A stretch of 64,000 nt of DNA from assembly GCF_018282095.1 (NCBI RefSeq), contig NZ_CP074126.1:2118501-2182500 (forward strand). Reading direction: 5' to 3'. Origin of the DNA: Pseudovibrio brasiliensis (GTDB taxonomy: Bacteria > Pseudomonadota > Alphaproteobacteria > Rhizobiales > Stappiaceae). Positions 18,249 to 26,348 of this stretch are shown piece by piece. Positions within the stretch are counted from its first letter, which is position 1. Each line of letters opens with the position of its first letter. The notes beneath the pieces were generated by a model. The model saw nothing but the letters and a program-made list of their open reading frames with translations, was not told where the DNA came from and ran no database searches. A program made the position numbers and the translations under genes.

Positions 18249-20122
18249 AGCCTATGACGCCTCCCAATCTGACATGGCCAGCGCATCACTTCACCACGAA
18301 CGTTCGATCTCACAACGGTTTCTGTGAAGCTGTTGATCGATACGTAGCGTGCGAAGAACTCGTTGAGAACTGCGCCCAGCAGGAACACACCCGTGCCTTC
18401 AAATGCGGCTTCATCGAGCGTTATATTCAGCTCCAGACCACGGGCAACCGAAGAGAGGCCACGCCCTGGAAGACGCCGAACTGCCCGGGTCGATTTGATT
18501 GAACGGACACCATCAATCTGCTGCGTCGTAGAGGTATCTCCCAGCGGAGCATAAAGGTGCAGAATGGATCGCAGGGCCTGCGCACCATCGGTATCGTTGT
18601 TATCCGCAATACTAAGATAGTTCAGCGACAAATGGTTGATGAACCGCCATGCCGTTTCACCAAATATGTTGGAGGGGCGAGGGCGGCTTGGTCCATCAAT
18701 ACACTTCACCGCGTTGACTGGACCACCTTCTGGAAGCGAAAAGTCTGATTTGCCCGCACCAATCGGCATCATCAATGGCAAGTCGCGGTTCGTGCAAAGA
18801 GCGCGAATGCCCAGCTGATTGAGCGATAGATTATACGGCGCGTCTTTCGCATCCACGAGACTGATGAAGATCTCGGTGCCCAGATAGTTACTGCGACCAC
18901 CTGTAATCTTCCGCTTTGCGGTTGCTAAGCGTTGCTTGCGATGAACTGTGTAATAGGCGCTCTCACTGCGAACATCCTGAGAACTTGAGAGGCTGTAAAA
19001 CGGTTTGAAGATCTGCGGCGCATCACCTTGAGAGCTGAAGCCTTCAACTTCCTCCAACTGATAGATCTCATAGTCCAGCGGTTTGGAACGATCCGGCACC
19101 ACATGGTGATCACTGCGTCTGTCGTTGATATGCAAGCGATCCAGCCGCGTTGAGAACAGATTGATGGCTGGCGTACAAAACAAAGCAATATTAGCGCGAT
19201 CAACGGCGCGCTCCAGATCCCTGTCAACTCGATTGAAGAGCAGGAAAACATCCATCTCATCGGTTTCACATTGGCGAACAGCTGGTTGCAGATTTGTTAG
19301 CTCAGCAAACAGGAACCTATGGGGGAAAGCAAAGTACTCCTGCAGCAAACGATACCCGCTGAAAGACTGAGGGCCGTAGGGGAGCAGAGCATCCTCATCT
19401 CCATAACCGCGTGTGTTCACGATTTCAGAGGGGAGATTGATTTCCCAAGGTGTCGGCAGGCTTGTCGGACGTATAGCAACGCCCGCACAGTTACCGATAA
19501 TCTGCTCGTAAAGCTTCACCGGCTGAGAACCGCCCCCTCGCAAGTAGAGGGGGAGCGCATCTAAAGCCAATTCGTTGAAAGGTATGTTGCCAACGGTCTT
19601 TAGCCGAATGCGAAGGCCAGCCTTCGCGCCATTGCGAACCTCAACCTTCTGTGCAGCCAGTTCACTCGAGCTTGCAAGATAGTCGACCGCTTCTACACTG
19701 ACAGGCCATAAGGTCGTGTCGTGAGCAGTTTTGTAGGTACAAGGCGTTGCCCCGCGTGCACTTTTCCGGCTCCGTAACTGAGTTCCACGAGGAACCAAAT
19801 AGCCTTCTTTCAGTGAGCCCTGTGTCATATCCGGCTCGAGGCTGGCAATCAACATAGACGGCACGGGTGCGAGAAAATGCGGGTACACCATCTCCAGAAG
19901 ATGCTGCGTGAACTGAGGGAACTGGGCATCCAACTTGTACTGAACACGCGCTGTCAGAAATGCAAAACCCTCCAGCAATCGTTCAACATAAGGGTCTGCA
20001 CAGTCAAAGCCACTTAGCCCGAGACGGCCAGCAACCTTGGGATATGCCTCTGCAAATTCAGAGGCACTTTCGCGTATGTGCTGTAATTCTCTGTTGTAAT
20101 AAGGAAGCAGCCAAGGCTTCAT
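18245..20122 (-). CDS. tssF: T6SS baseplate protein TssF
   Basis: TssF is the major wedge subunit, two copies per TssG. The 625-residue protein starts MKPWLLPYYNRELQ, with the conserved YYNRELQHIRES...FAEAYPKVAGRLG start. The segment DPYVERLLEGFAFLTARVQYKLDAQFP (about 43-69) is highly characteristic of TssF. Length is normal for the family. It begins one base after the tssE stop and overlaps tssG by 4 bases, which fits the fixed tssE-tssF-tssG order of these clusters. Confidence 0.97.
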   Translation of the reverse strand: MKPWLLPYYNRELQHIRESASEFAEAYPKVAGRLGLSGFDCADPYVERLLEGFAFLTARVQYKLDAQFPQFTQHLLEMVYPHFLAPVPSMLIASLEPDMTQGSLKEGYLVPRGTQLRSRKSARGATPCTYKTAHDTTLWPVSVEAVDYLASSSELAAQKVEVRNGAKAGLRIRLKTVGNIPFNELALDALPLYLRGGGSQPVKLYEQIIGNCAGVAIRPTSLPTPWEINLPSEIVNTRGYGDEDALLPYGPQSFSGYRLLQEYFAFPHRFLFAELTNLQPAVRQCETDEMDVFLLFNRVDRDLERAVDRANIALFCTPAINLFSTRLDRLHINDRRSDHHVVPDRSKPLDYEIYQLEEVEGFSSQGDAPQIFKPFYSLSSSQDVRSESAYYTVHRKQRLATAKRKITGGRSNYLGTEIFISLVDAKDAPYNLSLNQLGIRALCTNRDLPLMMPIGAGKSDFSLPEGGPVNAVKCIDGPSRPRPSNIFGETAWRFINHLSLNYLSIADNNDTDGAQALRSILHLYAPLGDTSTTQQIDGVRSIKSTRAVRRLPGRGLSSVARGLELNITLDEAAFEGTGVFLLGAVLNEFFARYVSINSFTETVVRSNVRGEVMRWPCQIGRRHRL

Positions 20123-20123
20123 G

Positions 20124-20630
20124 TCAGGAACCTCGCTGGCGCGGTTTAGCTATCTGCACTGCATGCACATCAAGATCGAACTCAGTGCGCAGATACAAAG
20201 CTTGTGGCAAAGGTTGAGACCACAACTGCCCTTCAATCTGAAAATCCAGACGGTTGGAACGACGTGGTTTATTTGGTTCAACAATGGAAACCAGCAGACT
20301 TTCTTCGATAACGCGAGGCTCGAAGTTGACGATGGCTTCGTGCAGGATGTCTTCAATTTCCTCAGCGCTTTTGGTTGTCATTGCACCAAGGTCTGGAATT
20401 CCAAAGTTTAAGACGGAGGACTGGACTTCAGGGTAAGGTGTTAGATCGATGTCAGAGCCAAGCCGTGTTGTGTTAAAAAGCCACTCCAAATCACGCTGAA
20501 TGGAATACCGAAGATTAACCGAGCTGGTGACGCGGGCTTCACGGGGCTCTACCTGCTGAAACGGGTTGTCATCTGTTAAACGGTCCAGCAAAGACGGGAC
20601 CAACCGATCAGCAAGTGGCCGTTCAGCCAT
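20124..20630 (-). CDS. tssE: T6SS baseplate protein TssE (gp25-like)
   Basis: The 168-residue product resembles phage T4 gp25: N-terminal LADRLVPSLLDRL, then SVNLRYSIQRDLEWLFNTTR and VLNFGIPDLGAM, and a C-terminal two-strand region. TssE starts sheath polymerisation on the baseplate. ATG at 20630 gives the normal family N-terminus and overlaps the upstream tagJ gene by 8 bases. The frame stays open 17 codons further upstream, but that part lies inside tagJ. It is one base from the tssF start. Confidence 0.94.
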   Translation of the reverse strand: MAERPLADRLVPSLLDRLTDDNPFQQVEPREARVTSSVNLRYSIQRDLEWLFNTTRLGSDIDLTPYPEVQSSVLNFGIPDLGAMTTKSAEEIEDILHEAIVNFEPRVIEESLLVSIVEPNKPRRSNRLDFQIEGQLWSQPLPQALYLRTEFDLDVHAVQIAKPRQRGS

Positions 20631-21474
20631 GGCCGCCCTCCGTTGAAGTAGTAGTATCGCCGCTACCCACGACAGGACCAATGTCCTTGTGAACGTCTAC
20701 TTGAGTGTCGAAGTTGATTGAACGGACCTCAAGAAGGGGGATTTCGGATGTCTCATGTGCAAACATGCGCTGCCCAATTGGTCTGTCTCCGTTCCAGGCG
20801 GTAAGGCGAGAAAGTTTCAGATTGGCATCATCGGAATGCACTGTTTCAACGTAACGTGTTGGAATGAAACCATTTGCAGGTCCGCCGTTGACCCACAGGA
20901 GATTGACTGGTGTCCAGCACATATCTCTCAGGTCACGTGGCTCAGGAATTCGGATGGATTTGATGGCTGAGTAAGGAACCCAATAATAAGCATTGCTCAT
21001 CATGAGCTCTAAAACGGGCCCTAAACGGGGATCGGCGTCAGCGAGCCATTCAAACTTCTCGCCATTGATGGTTCCAGAGATCGCTTCTGCTTCCTCAAAG
21101 GCCTGATCACGAAGCTCTACGGCAGCTTGTTCGTTCTTTTCAACGTCAAACTTCAGCGCCTGGATCAGAAAGGAAAGCCACTCTTTGGGTTCACCAAACA
21201 GAAGAGGGGTCTTTACGCCTGAAAAGACTTCCTCACGCAGTTGCTCCATATCGAGCAAGCGAGAATAAGTCTCCACCATGGGAATGGCACCATCATCAAA
21301 CTGTCGAATGATTGGAAGTTGTTTCTTGGCCTTCAACCAGTCTCCATTCACACAATAGAGCTGGAAGAGGAGGATACGCTCTTTCACGTCCTCAGGACTT
21401 TTTCGCACTTGCTCTTGAGTGATTTCGAGTGCTTCTTTCAGGTTACCTGTGGCTAGATGTTCCTTCGCAGGCAT
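20623..21474 (-). CDS. tagJ: T6SS accessory protein TagJ/ImpE
   Basis: The 283-residue protein starts with a helical-repeat region (A/L-rich pairs such as GNLKEALEITQEQVRKSPED, a TPR-like pattern). It continues with the ImpE signature WVPYSAIKSIRIPEPRDLRDMCWTPVNL (about 167-194). TagJ/HsiE1 binds the N-terminus of TssB and modulates ClpV action in some systems. Its presence tells which T6SS lineage this is, because many clusters lack it. It follows hcp after an 85-base gap holding a strong hairpin and overlaps tssE by 8 bases. Confidence 0.93.
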   Translation of the reverse strand: MPAKEHLATGNLKEALEITQEQVRKSPEDVKERILLFQLYCVNGDWLKAKKQLPIIRQFDDGAIPMVETYSRLLDMEQLREEVFSGVKTPLLFGEPKEWLSFLIQALKFDVEKNEQAAVELRDQAFEEAEAISGTINGEKFEWLADADPRLGPVLELMMSNAYYWVPYSAIKSIRIPEPRDLRDMCWTPVNLLWVNGGPANGFIPTRYVETVHSDDANLKLSRLTAWNGDRPIGQRMFAHETSEIPLLEVRSINFDTQVDVHKDIGPVVGSGDTTTSTEGGHG

Positions 21475-21506
21475 ACGGGATCACTCCGGACTAGGGCGCA
21501 TTGAAA

Positions 21507-21531
21507 GTTTGCCGGGGGAACCCCGGCAAAC
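21507..21531 (-). terminator. Strong hairpin downstream of hcp (attenuator or mRNA-stabilising)
   Basis: A perfect 11-base-pair stem (GTTTGCCGGGG with its complement) closes a 3-base loop, followed on the minus strand by CTTTC rather than a long T run. It lies about 29 bases past the hcp stop and before tagJ. The weak T run suggests partial termination or protection of the hcp message, which must be made in excess over downstream genes. Confidence 0.65.
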
Positions 21532-21559
21532 ACACAAGGGGGGAAGAAAAATACTCGGT

Positions 21560-22090
21560 TTATTTGACGACCAAATCGCGAGTATTCTTGATGCGGCTCC
21601 ACTTTTCGGTAAGTGTTTTGCCCATCGCACCAGTGGTATCCATCATGGTGTAATCAATCTGAACTGCACCATATTCCATCTGGATGGATTCTTTACATTC
21701 TTCGTCGTTGCCTTCCCAGCTGATTTCTTTGATAGCAACCAGCTTCATGGTGAAGGTGAGGAAGATGACACCGGACTTACCTGACGCGCCACCCGAGCGA
21801 CGAAGCAACAGGGTAACGGTTTCATAGATACCGCCGTTACAACATGCCAGGAAGAGACCAGGCGAGCCGCGGTCACTCTTCTTTTCAATCTGGAATTCCT
21901 TAAACTTCACACGGCCTGCGCCAGAACCGCCACGCATGGAACCGATGTCCATGGTGTTTTCAGCACCCATGCTGAAAGTGGCGATTTCGAAGGCTTTCTT
22001 TTTCGCCATTTCATCATCTTGTGTCTCGCCTTCAATGGCGATAGCACCGGCACCAGGCCCCTCGAAGATTACATATGCATCAATTGCCAT
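21560..22090 (-). CDS. hcp: T6SS tube protein Hcp (TssD)
   Basis: Hcp hexamers stack into the inner tube that is fired with the spike. The 176-residue product starts MAIDAYVIFEGPGAGAIAIEGETQDD and has the compact beta-barrel pattern of Hcp with FKEFQIEKKSDRGSPGLFLACCNG in the middle, where many family members keep a KxxDxxSP-type motif. There is no C-terminal extension, so it is a plain tube subunit. The gene is flanked by 133 bases upstream (after tssC) and a hairpin-containing gap downstream. Both fit separate adjustment of hcp message level. Confidence 0.96.
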   Translation of the reverse strand: MAIDAYVIFEGPGAGAIAIEGETQDDEMAKKKAFEIATFSMGAENTMDIGSMRGGSGAGRVKFKEFQIEKKSDRGSPGLFLACCNGGIYETVTLLLRRSGGASGKSGVIFLTFTMKLVAIKEISWEGNDEECKESIQMEYGAVQIDYTMMDTTGAMGKTLTEKWSRIKNTRDLVVK

Positions 22091-22223
22091 GACGCTTGCT
22101 CCACTTTAGGTTTCTTTTTTGTTGTGGCACTAAACGGCTTGCCGCATGAGGCGTAGTGCCGGCGGGCAGCGTTTTGAATGGGTACTATGAAAAACGCTGT
22201 CGTCCTTCTCGTCAGCCTAGGAC

Positions 22224-23729
22224 TTAGCCTCCCTTGGCTGACGGAAGTTTTGAAACCAGTCGCAAGGACACAGTCAGTCCTTCCAGCTGGTAATGCGGAC
22301 GCAGGAAGAACTTCGCGCTGTAGTAGCCTGGGTTTGAATCGTCTGCTTCAACGACTACTTCAGCCGAGGCCAAGGGTTTTTCTGCCTTGGTCTGTTCACT
22401 TGAACCAGCAGGATCGCCATCTACGTAACGCATGATCCAATCCTGAAGCCAGTTCTGCAAATCCTGACGTTCTTTGAACGAGCCAATCTTGTCCCGAACA
22501 ATACATTTTAGATAGTGAGCGAACCGACAACTCGCAAATAAGTAAGGTAACCTAGCTGCAAGGTTGGCGTTTGCTGTTGCATCCGGGTCTGTATACTCTG
22601 CAGGCTTCTGTAATGACTGTGCGCCGATGAACGCAGCTAGGTCAGAATTCTTGCGGTGTAGCAATGGCATCATGCCATTCTTTGCAAGCTCTGCTTCGCG
22701 CCGGTCGGTGATCGCAATCTCGGTCGGACACTTCATGTCCACGCCGCCATCATCCGTTGGGAAGGTGTGAGCAGGCAGTCCCTCAACAGCACCACCAGAT
22801 TCAACACCGCGGATACGGGAACACCAACCATACATCTTGAAGGATCGGGTGATGTTAGTCGCCATCGCAAACGCTGAGTTGGACCAGACATATTTCTTTG
22901 AATCGGCACCTGAGGTGTCTTCTTCAAAATCGAACTCTTCCACCGGTTCCGTATTTGGACCATAGGGCAAACGAGCCAGGAAGCGCGGCATTGCAAGGCC
23001 AATATAGCGAGAGTCTTCTGCTTCACGCAGGGATCGCCATGCTGCATATTCTGGTGTCTGGAAGATTTTGGTGAGATCGCGAGGGTTGGATAGTTCTTGC
23101 CAGGATTCCATCTGGAAGAGTGTAGGGCTAGCACCCGCAATGAAGGGCGCGTGTGCCGCCGCTGCAATCTCTGCCATCTCGTTGAGAAGAGCTACATCTG
23201 GTGGAGTGTGATCGAAATAGTAATCACCGATCAGCACGCCATAAGGTTCGCCGCCAAACTGGCCATATTCTTCTTCGTAGATTTTCTTGAAGACCGGGCT
23301 CTGATCCCAAGCAGTACCCTTATACTTCTTCAGGGTTTTGCTGAGGTCTTTCTTGGAGATATTCATCACCCGGATCTTCAGCATCTCGTCGGTTTCAGTG
23401 TTGTTGACGAGATAATGCAGACCGCGCCACGTACCTTCCAGACTCTGGAAATCTTCGTGGTGGAGGATCTGCTGCATCTGCTCAGAGAGTTTCTTGTCTA
23501 TCTCAGCAACGATTGCCTCAATCGACTTAAGCGTATCATCCGAAATCAGGGTCGTGTTTGCCAAAGCCTGTTCGGCCAGTGTTGCTACTGCACCTTCTAC
23601 GGCTTCTTTTGCACTGTCTGATTTCGGCTTGAATTCTTGTTTGAGAAGAGATTCAAAGTTATTGGGATCAATAGCTTCAACCTGCGCCTCTTCGGCTTCG
23701 ACTTCCGGTTGTTTCTCAGCTTCAGCCAT
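22224..23729 (-). CDS. tssC: T6SS contractile sheath large subunit TssC (VipB)
   Basis: TssC and TssB form the contractile sheath. The 501-residue product has the family landmarks: FQSLEGTWRGLHYLV, GDYYFDHTPPDV, GLAMPRFLARLPYGPNTEPVEEF and the C-terminal beta part with FFLRPHYQLEG. ATG at 23729 is chosen because it overlaps the tssB stop by 8 bases and gives the usual acidic N-terminus; the upstream open codons lie within tssB. This is the canonical TssC, distinct from the fused sheath-like protein at 11383-13380. Confidence 0.97.
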   Translation of the reverse strand: MAEAEKQPEVEAEEAQVEAIDPNNFESLLKQEFKPKSDSAKEAVEGAVATLAEQALANTTLISDDTLKSIEAIVAEIDKKLSEQMQQILHHEDFQSLEGTWRGLHYLVNNTETDEMLKIRVMNISKKDLSKTLKKYKGTAWDQSPVFKKIYEEEYGQFGGEPYGVLIGDYYFDHTPPDVALLNEMAEIAAAAHAPFIAGASPTLFQMESWQELSNPRDLTKIFQTPEYAAWRSLREAEDSRYIGLAMPRFLARLPYGPNTEPVEEFDFEEDTSGADSKKYVWSNSAFAMATNITRSFKMYGWCSRIRGVESGGAVEGLPAHTFPTDDGGVDMKCPTEIAITDRREAELAKNGMMPLLHRKNSDLAAFIGAQSLQKPAEYTDPDATANANLAARLPYLFASCRFAHYLKCIVRDKIGSFKERQDLQNWLQDWIMRYVDGDPAGSSEQTKAEKPLASAEVVVEADDSNPGYYSAKFFLRPHYQLEGLTVSLRLVSKLPSAKGG

Positions 23730-24255
23730 TATTCTCGTCCTTCTCTTCAGCAGCAGCATCACCTTCCTTCGGTGCGGCAGCTAGTGTTTGCAAAAGGGCA
23801 GGATCATTCAAAACCTTGCCGATCAATTCCTCGGCGCCGGACTTGCCGTCCATGTAGGTCATCAGGTTTGCGAGCTGGGTGCGGGCTTCTAGCAGGGTAC
23901 GCAGGGCATCAACCTTACGGGCAACCGCTGCAGGCGAGAAATCGTCCATGCTCTCGAATGTCAGATCAACGCTGAGATTGCCTTCACCTGTAAGTGTGTT
24001 GGGAACACGGAACGCAACACGCGGCTTCATAGACTTCATGCGTTCATCAAAATTGTCGACGTCAATTTCGAGAGCTTTTCGATCTCCTACAGGAGGAAGC
24101 GGATCCTCTGGCTTGCCTGAAAGGTCAGCCATAACACCAGCCACAAATGGAAGCTGGATTGTTTTTTCCGCGCCATACAGTTCAACATCGTATTCAATCT
24201 GAACTCGAGGGGCTCTGTTCCTCGCTATAAATTTCTGACTACTTTGTTTTGCCAT
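23722..24255 (-). CDS. tssB: T6SS contractile sheath small subunit TssB (VipA)
   Basis: The 177-residue product begins MAKQSSQKFIARNRAPRVQIEYDVE, followed by LPFVAGVMADLSGKPEDPLPPVGDRK and FDERMKSMKPRVAFRVPN, all hallmarks of TssB. The N-terminal helix and strand normally bind ClpV through TssC and, where present, TagJ. Length is typical. It is 42 bases after the tssA stop and overlaps tssC by 8 bases. Confidence 0.97.
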   Translation of the reverse strand: MAKQSSQKFIARNRAPRVQIEYDVELYGAEKTIQLPFVAGVMADLSGKPEDPLPPVGDRKALEIDVDNFDERMKSMKPRVAFRVPNTLTGEGNLSVDLTFESMDDFSPAAVARKVDALRTLLEARTQLANLMTYMDGKSGAEELIGKVLNDPALLQTLAAAPKEGDAAAEEKDENNG

Positions 24256-24297
24256 GTGATCGTGTTCCCGGTACTTTTGTTCTTATTCGGACCTGGG

Positions 24298-25344
24298 TTA
24301 GTCGATTGAACCGTGTTCGTCATCGTCCTCGGGACGTGACCCTCGGATATTCAAAACTTGTGCCTCCCCATCAGGAGCGAGGTCCTTGATGATGGAATAG
24401 AAGTCGAGATCAACGAGACGTCGGGCCCGACCCAGTAGAAGAGGAACCGGACTTGAAGGTTCACTACGCTTGTAATACGCACAAACTTCATCAAGAGCCC
24501 TTAACACGTCAGTTCGGTTTATAACTGTTCCGGTAAAACTTGCGCTTTTCTTACCGGAACGGGCTTTAACTGCACCTTCTTCCTCAGAGGAATCCTCTTC
24601 GTCTTCTTCGTCCTCCTCCTCTTCCAACTCCAAGGCTGGAGCTAATAAAAACTGGGCTTGCCGCAGTTCGCGAAGCAGATCATCAAGGATCAGGCCACCA
24701 TGTTGAGCAAAGAAGTCGCGAACGTGCTCGGATGTTTTGATCGCAGTTTCGATTGCATTAACGACCTCAGCAATGTTTTCGCGATCTGTCTCCCTGAGGG
24801 CCGCATCGTAAGAGGCGATGTCTGGTCGGTCACGACCTTCAGGCAGTTCTGCCTCACCGCGGGCGATAGCAATCTCGTTGAGAGACCATGCTCCGAAGAT
24901 GCGCGACTGCACTAGGGCAGTGTTTCGGAGCAAAGTGAGGGTTGTGCGTCTGTCATTGAGAGCGGACAAGACATTGGCACGCATGATGGGGTCATGACCC
25001 TCAGCCGGATCCAATTCAGGGTGCAGAGTATCCCAGAAGGTATCCAGCATTTGTGCAATGAATTCCAGGCCTTTGGCGAAGCCTGGAAAGCCTTCGATTG
25101 CAATGAGTGATTGTGCATGGATTATGGCAACCCGAAGATCATAGGTTCTGGTGAGAAGCTGCGTTGAAAGTCGGAGAGCTTCTTTCCAGTCGGGCTCTTC
25201 ACCCTTGATAATGGCTTCCCCGATCTGATGATCCTGGGTGCCACTGGCAGCAGTTTCCATCGTCAGGAAGTCAGGATCGTACTCAAGATCCGGCCCGCAA
25301 GGTGCGTTCTCCTCAATAGGTTGAAGGGAAGCCGTTGGATCCAT
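24298..25344 (-). CDS. tssA: T6SS assembly protein TssA (ImpA N-terminal domain)
   Basis: The 348-residue protein has the ImpA_N domain at its N-terminus: CGPDLEYDPDF at 16-26, PDWKEALRLSTQLLTRTYDLRVA at about 51-73, and GFAKGLEFIAQMLDTFWDTLHPELDP. A run dominated by Glu and Asp follows at 240-256 before a short C-terminal region. TssA primes the baseplate and coordinates tube and sheath growth. It is the first gene of the minus-strand operon, so the promoter should lie in the 251-base gap toward the kinase gene. Confidence 0.94.
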   Translation of the reverse strand: MDPTASLQPIEENAPCGPDLEYDPDFLTMETAASGTQDHQIGEAIIKGEEPDWKEALRLSTQLLTRTYDLRVAIIHAQSLIAIEGFPGFAKGLEFIAQMLDTFWDTLHPELDPAEGHDPIMRANVLSALNDRRTTLTLLRNTALVQSRIFGAWSLNEIAIARGEAELPEGRDRPDIASYDAALRETDRENIAEVVNAIETAIKTSEHVRDFFAQHGGLILDDLLRELRQAQFLLAPALELEEEEDEEDEEDSSEEEGAVKARSGKKSASFTGTVINRTDVLRALDEVCAYYKRSEPSSPVPLLLGRARRLVDLDFYSIIKDLAPDGEAQVLNIRGSRPEDDDEHGSID

Positions 25345-25595
25345 TCGAAATCTATCCCGCTCTGCTACTGCTTAATGGGACTGGAAGTCCTAAAACTACC
25401 AAGTATTTGCGCATAATATTGGTAGAGGTTGCCAAAAGAGTGGTTAGCCCACTCCAGATGAAACCATAATATTCCGCTAGGTCATTTCATTGTGTGTACG
25501 GCATCGGAGGAACTGGTAATATCGTTATTAACTGGTTGACTTGATGGAGAAAAATAATCCTGCAACCAGAAGGTCTTGAGACATAAGAGGATATC
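25345..25595. promoter_or_regulatory. Divergent control region between tssA and kinase gene, with a dyad
   Basis: This 251-base AT-rich gap must hold the start of the type VI operon (leftward) and of the kinase gene (rightward). At 25396-25425 there is an inverted repeat, CTACCAA and TTGGTAG, separated by 16 bases centred on the palindrome TGCGCA. It is a candidate operator. I did not find a convincing sigma-54 site. A ribosome site AAGAGG precedes the GTG start of the kinase gene. Confidence 0.45.
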
Positions 25596-26348
25596 GTGAA
25601 CGAGCCTGCAAAGCGCACATCAACCAGCACTGTCAGGTTTTACAAGTGTCCCACGTCAAATCGCATGTTGGCGGAAAAGAAACTCATCTCAAAAACGGCG
25701 CCACAGCAACTTTTGATGCGTGAAGCAAAGGCGTTACAGCACCTTGCCGGATCGATTGCACCAACCTTTGTTGAGCTGAAAGAAGAGCGCGGTGAAATCA
25801 GTCTGATTATGGAGAAGGTAGAGAGTGAAACCTTGTCCCGTGTGCTGAATGAAGCATCACTTTCTTCTGACCAGAGGGCCAGACTTTGCCGTTGCCTGAT
25901 CAAGACAATCAATCAGCTTCACAAGAATGGAGTTGCACACCTGGATTTGGCTCCAAATAACATCTTACTCAGCAACCAGAGCGCGTATGGTGTTGTTCTC
26001 TTGGATTTTGCTTACTGCGCTTTCGCTGAGGAGTTGCCTTTCATGCGCCCACGCAGCAGCTTTGCCGGTCATTTGAACTATGCAGCACCAGAACAGTTGG
26101 GACTGGGGGCCAATATGATTTCTGATAAGGCTGATCTGTATGCTTTGGGACTGATCATTCGCGAATTCTTCGGATATCAAGACCACATAAAAAACAATTA
26201 CGATGATGCAATCGAGTTTCGTCGACACAGCTCTGATCTTAGCAAAATGCCGCCAGATTGGCGGCAAATGGTTACTCACCTACTGAAATTTGCACCAGAT
26301 GAGCGCGTCAGAATATTAACGCACAACGACTACAGCACTTGGTCGTAG
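25596..26348 (+). CDS. Short Ser/Thr protein kinase-like protein, PpkA-like role possible
   Basis: A 250-residue kinase-fold protein. The catalytic loop reads HLDLAPNN at 115-122 (Asp117, Asn122). The metal-binding motif is DFA at 137-139 in place of DFG, and the activation segment ends in APE at 164-166. Asp180 of subdomain IX and a likely helix-C Glu43 are present. No glycine-rich loop can be seen and the N-lobe is short, so it may be a weak or atypical kinase. There is no membrane segment, unlike PpkA of Pseudomonas. It starts with GTG at 25596 behind AAGAGG. Its place beside tssA and the FHA protein in the operon suggest a phosphothreonine switch; this is inferred. Confidence 0.8.
   Translation: MNEPAKRTSTSTVRFYKCPTSNRMLAEKKLISKTAPQQLLMREAKALQHLAGSIAPTFVELKEERGEISLIMEKVESETLSRVLNEASLSSDQRARLCRCLIKTINQLHKNGVAHLDLAPNNILLSNQSAYGVVLLDFAYCAFAEELPFMRPRSSFAGHLNYAAPEQLGLGANMISDKADLYALGLIIREFFGYQDHIKNNYDDAIEFRRHSSDLSKMPPDWRQMVTHLLKFAPDERVRILTHNDYSTWS

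Noticed and set aside
25345-25595. Sigma-54 type promoter (TTGGCA stretch) for the T6SS operon
   Set aside because: TTGGCA occurs on the minus strand, but no GC-containing -12 element follows at the right distance.
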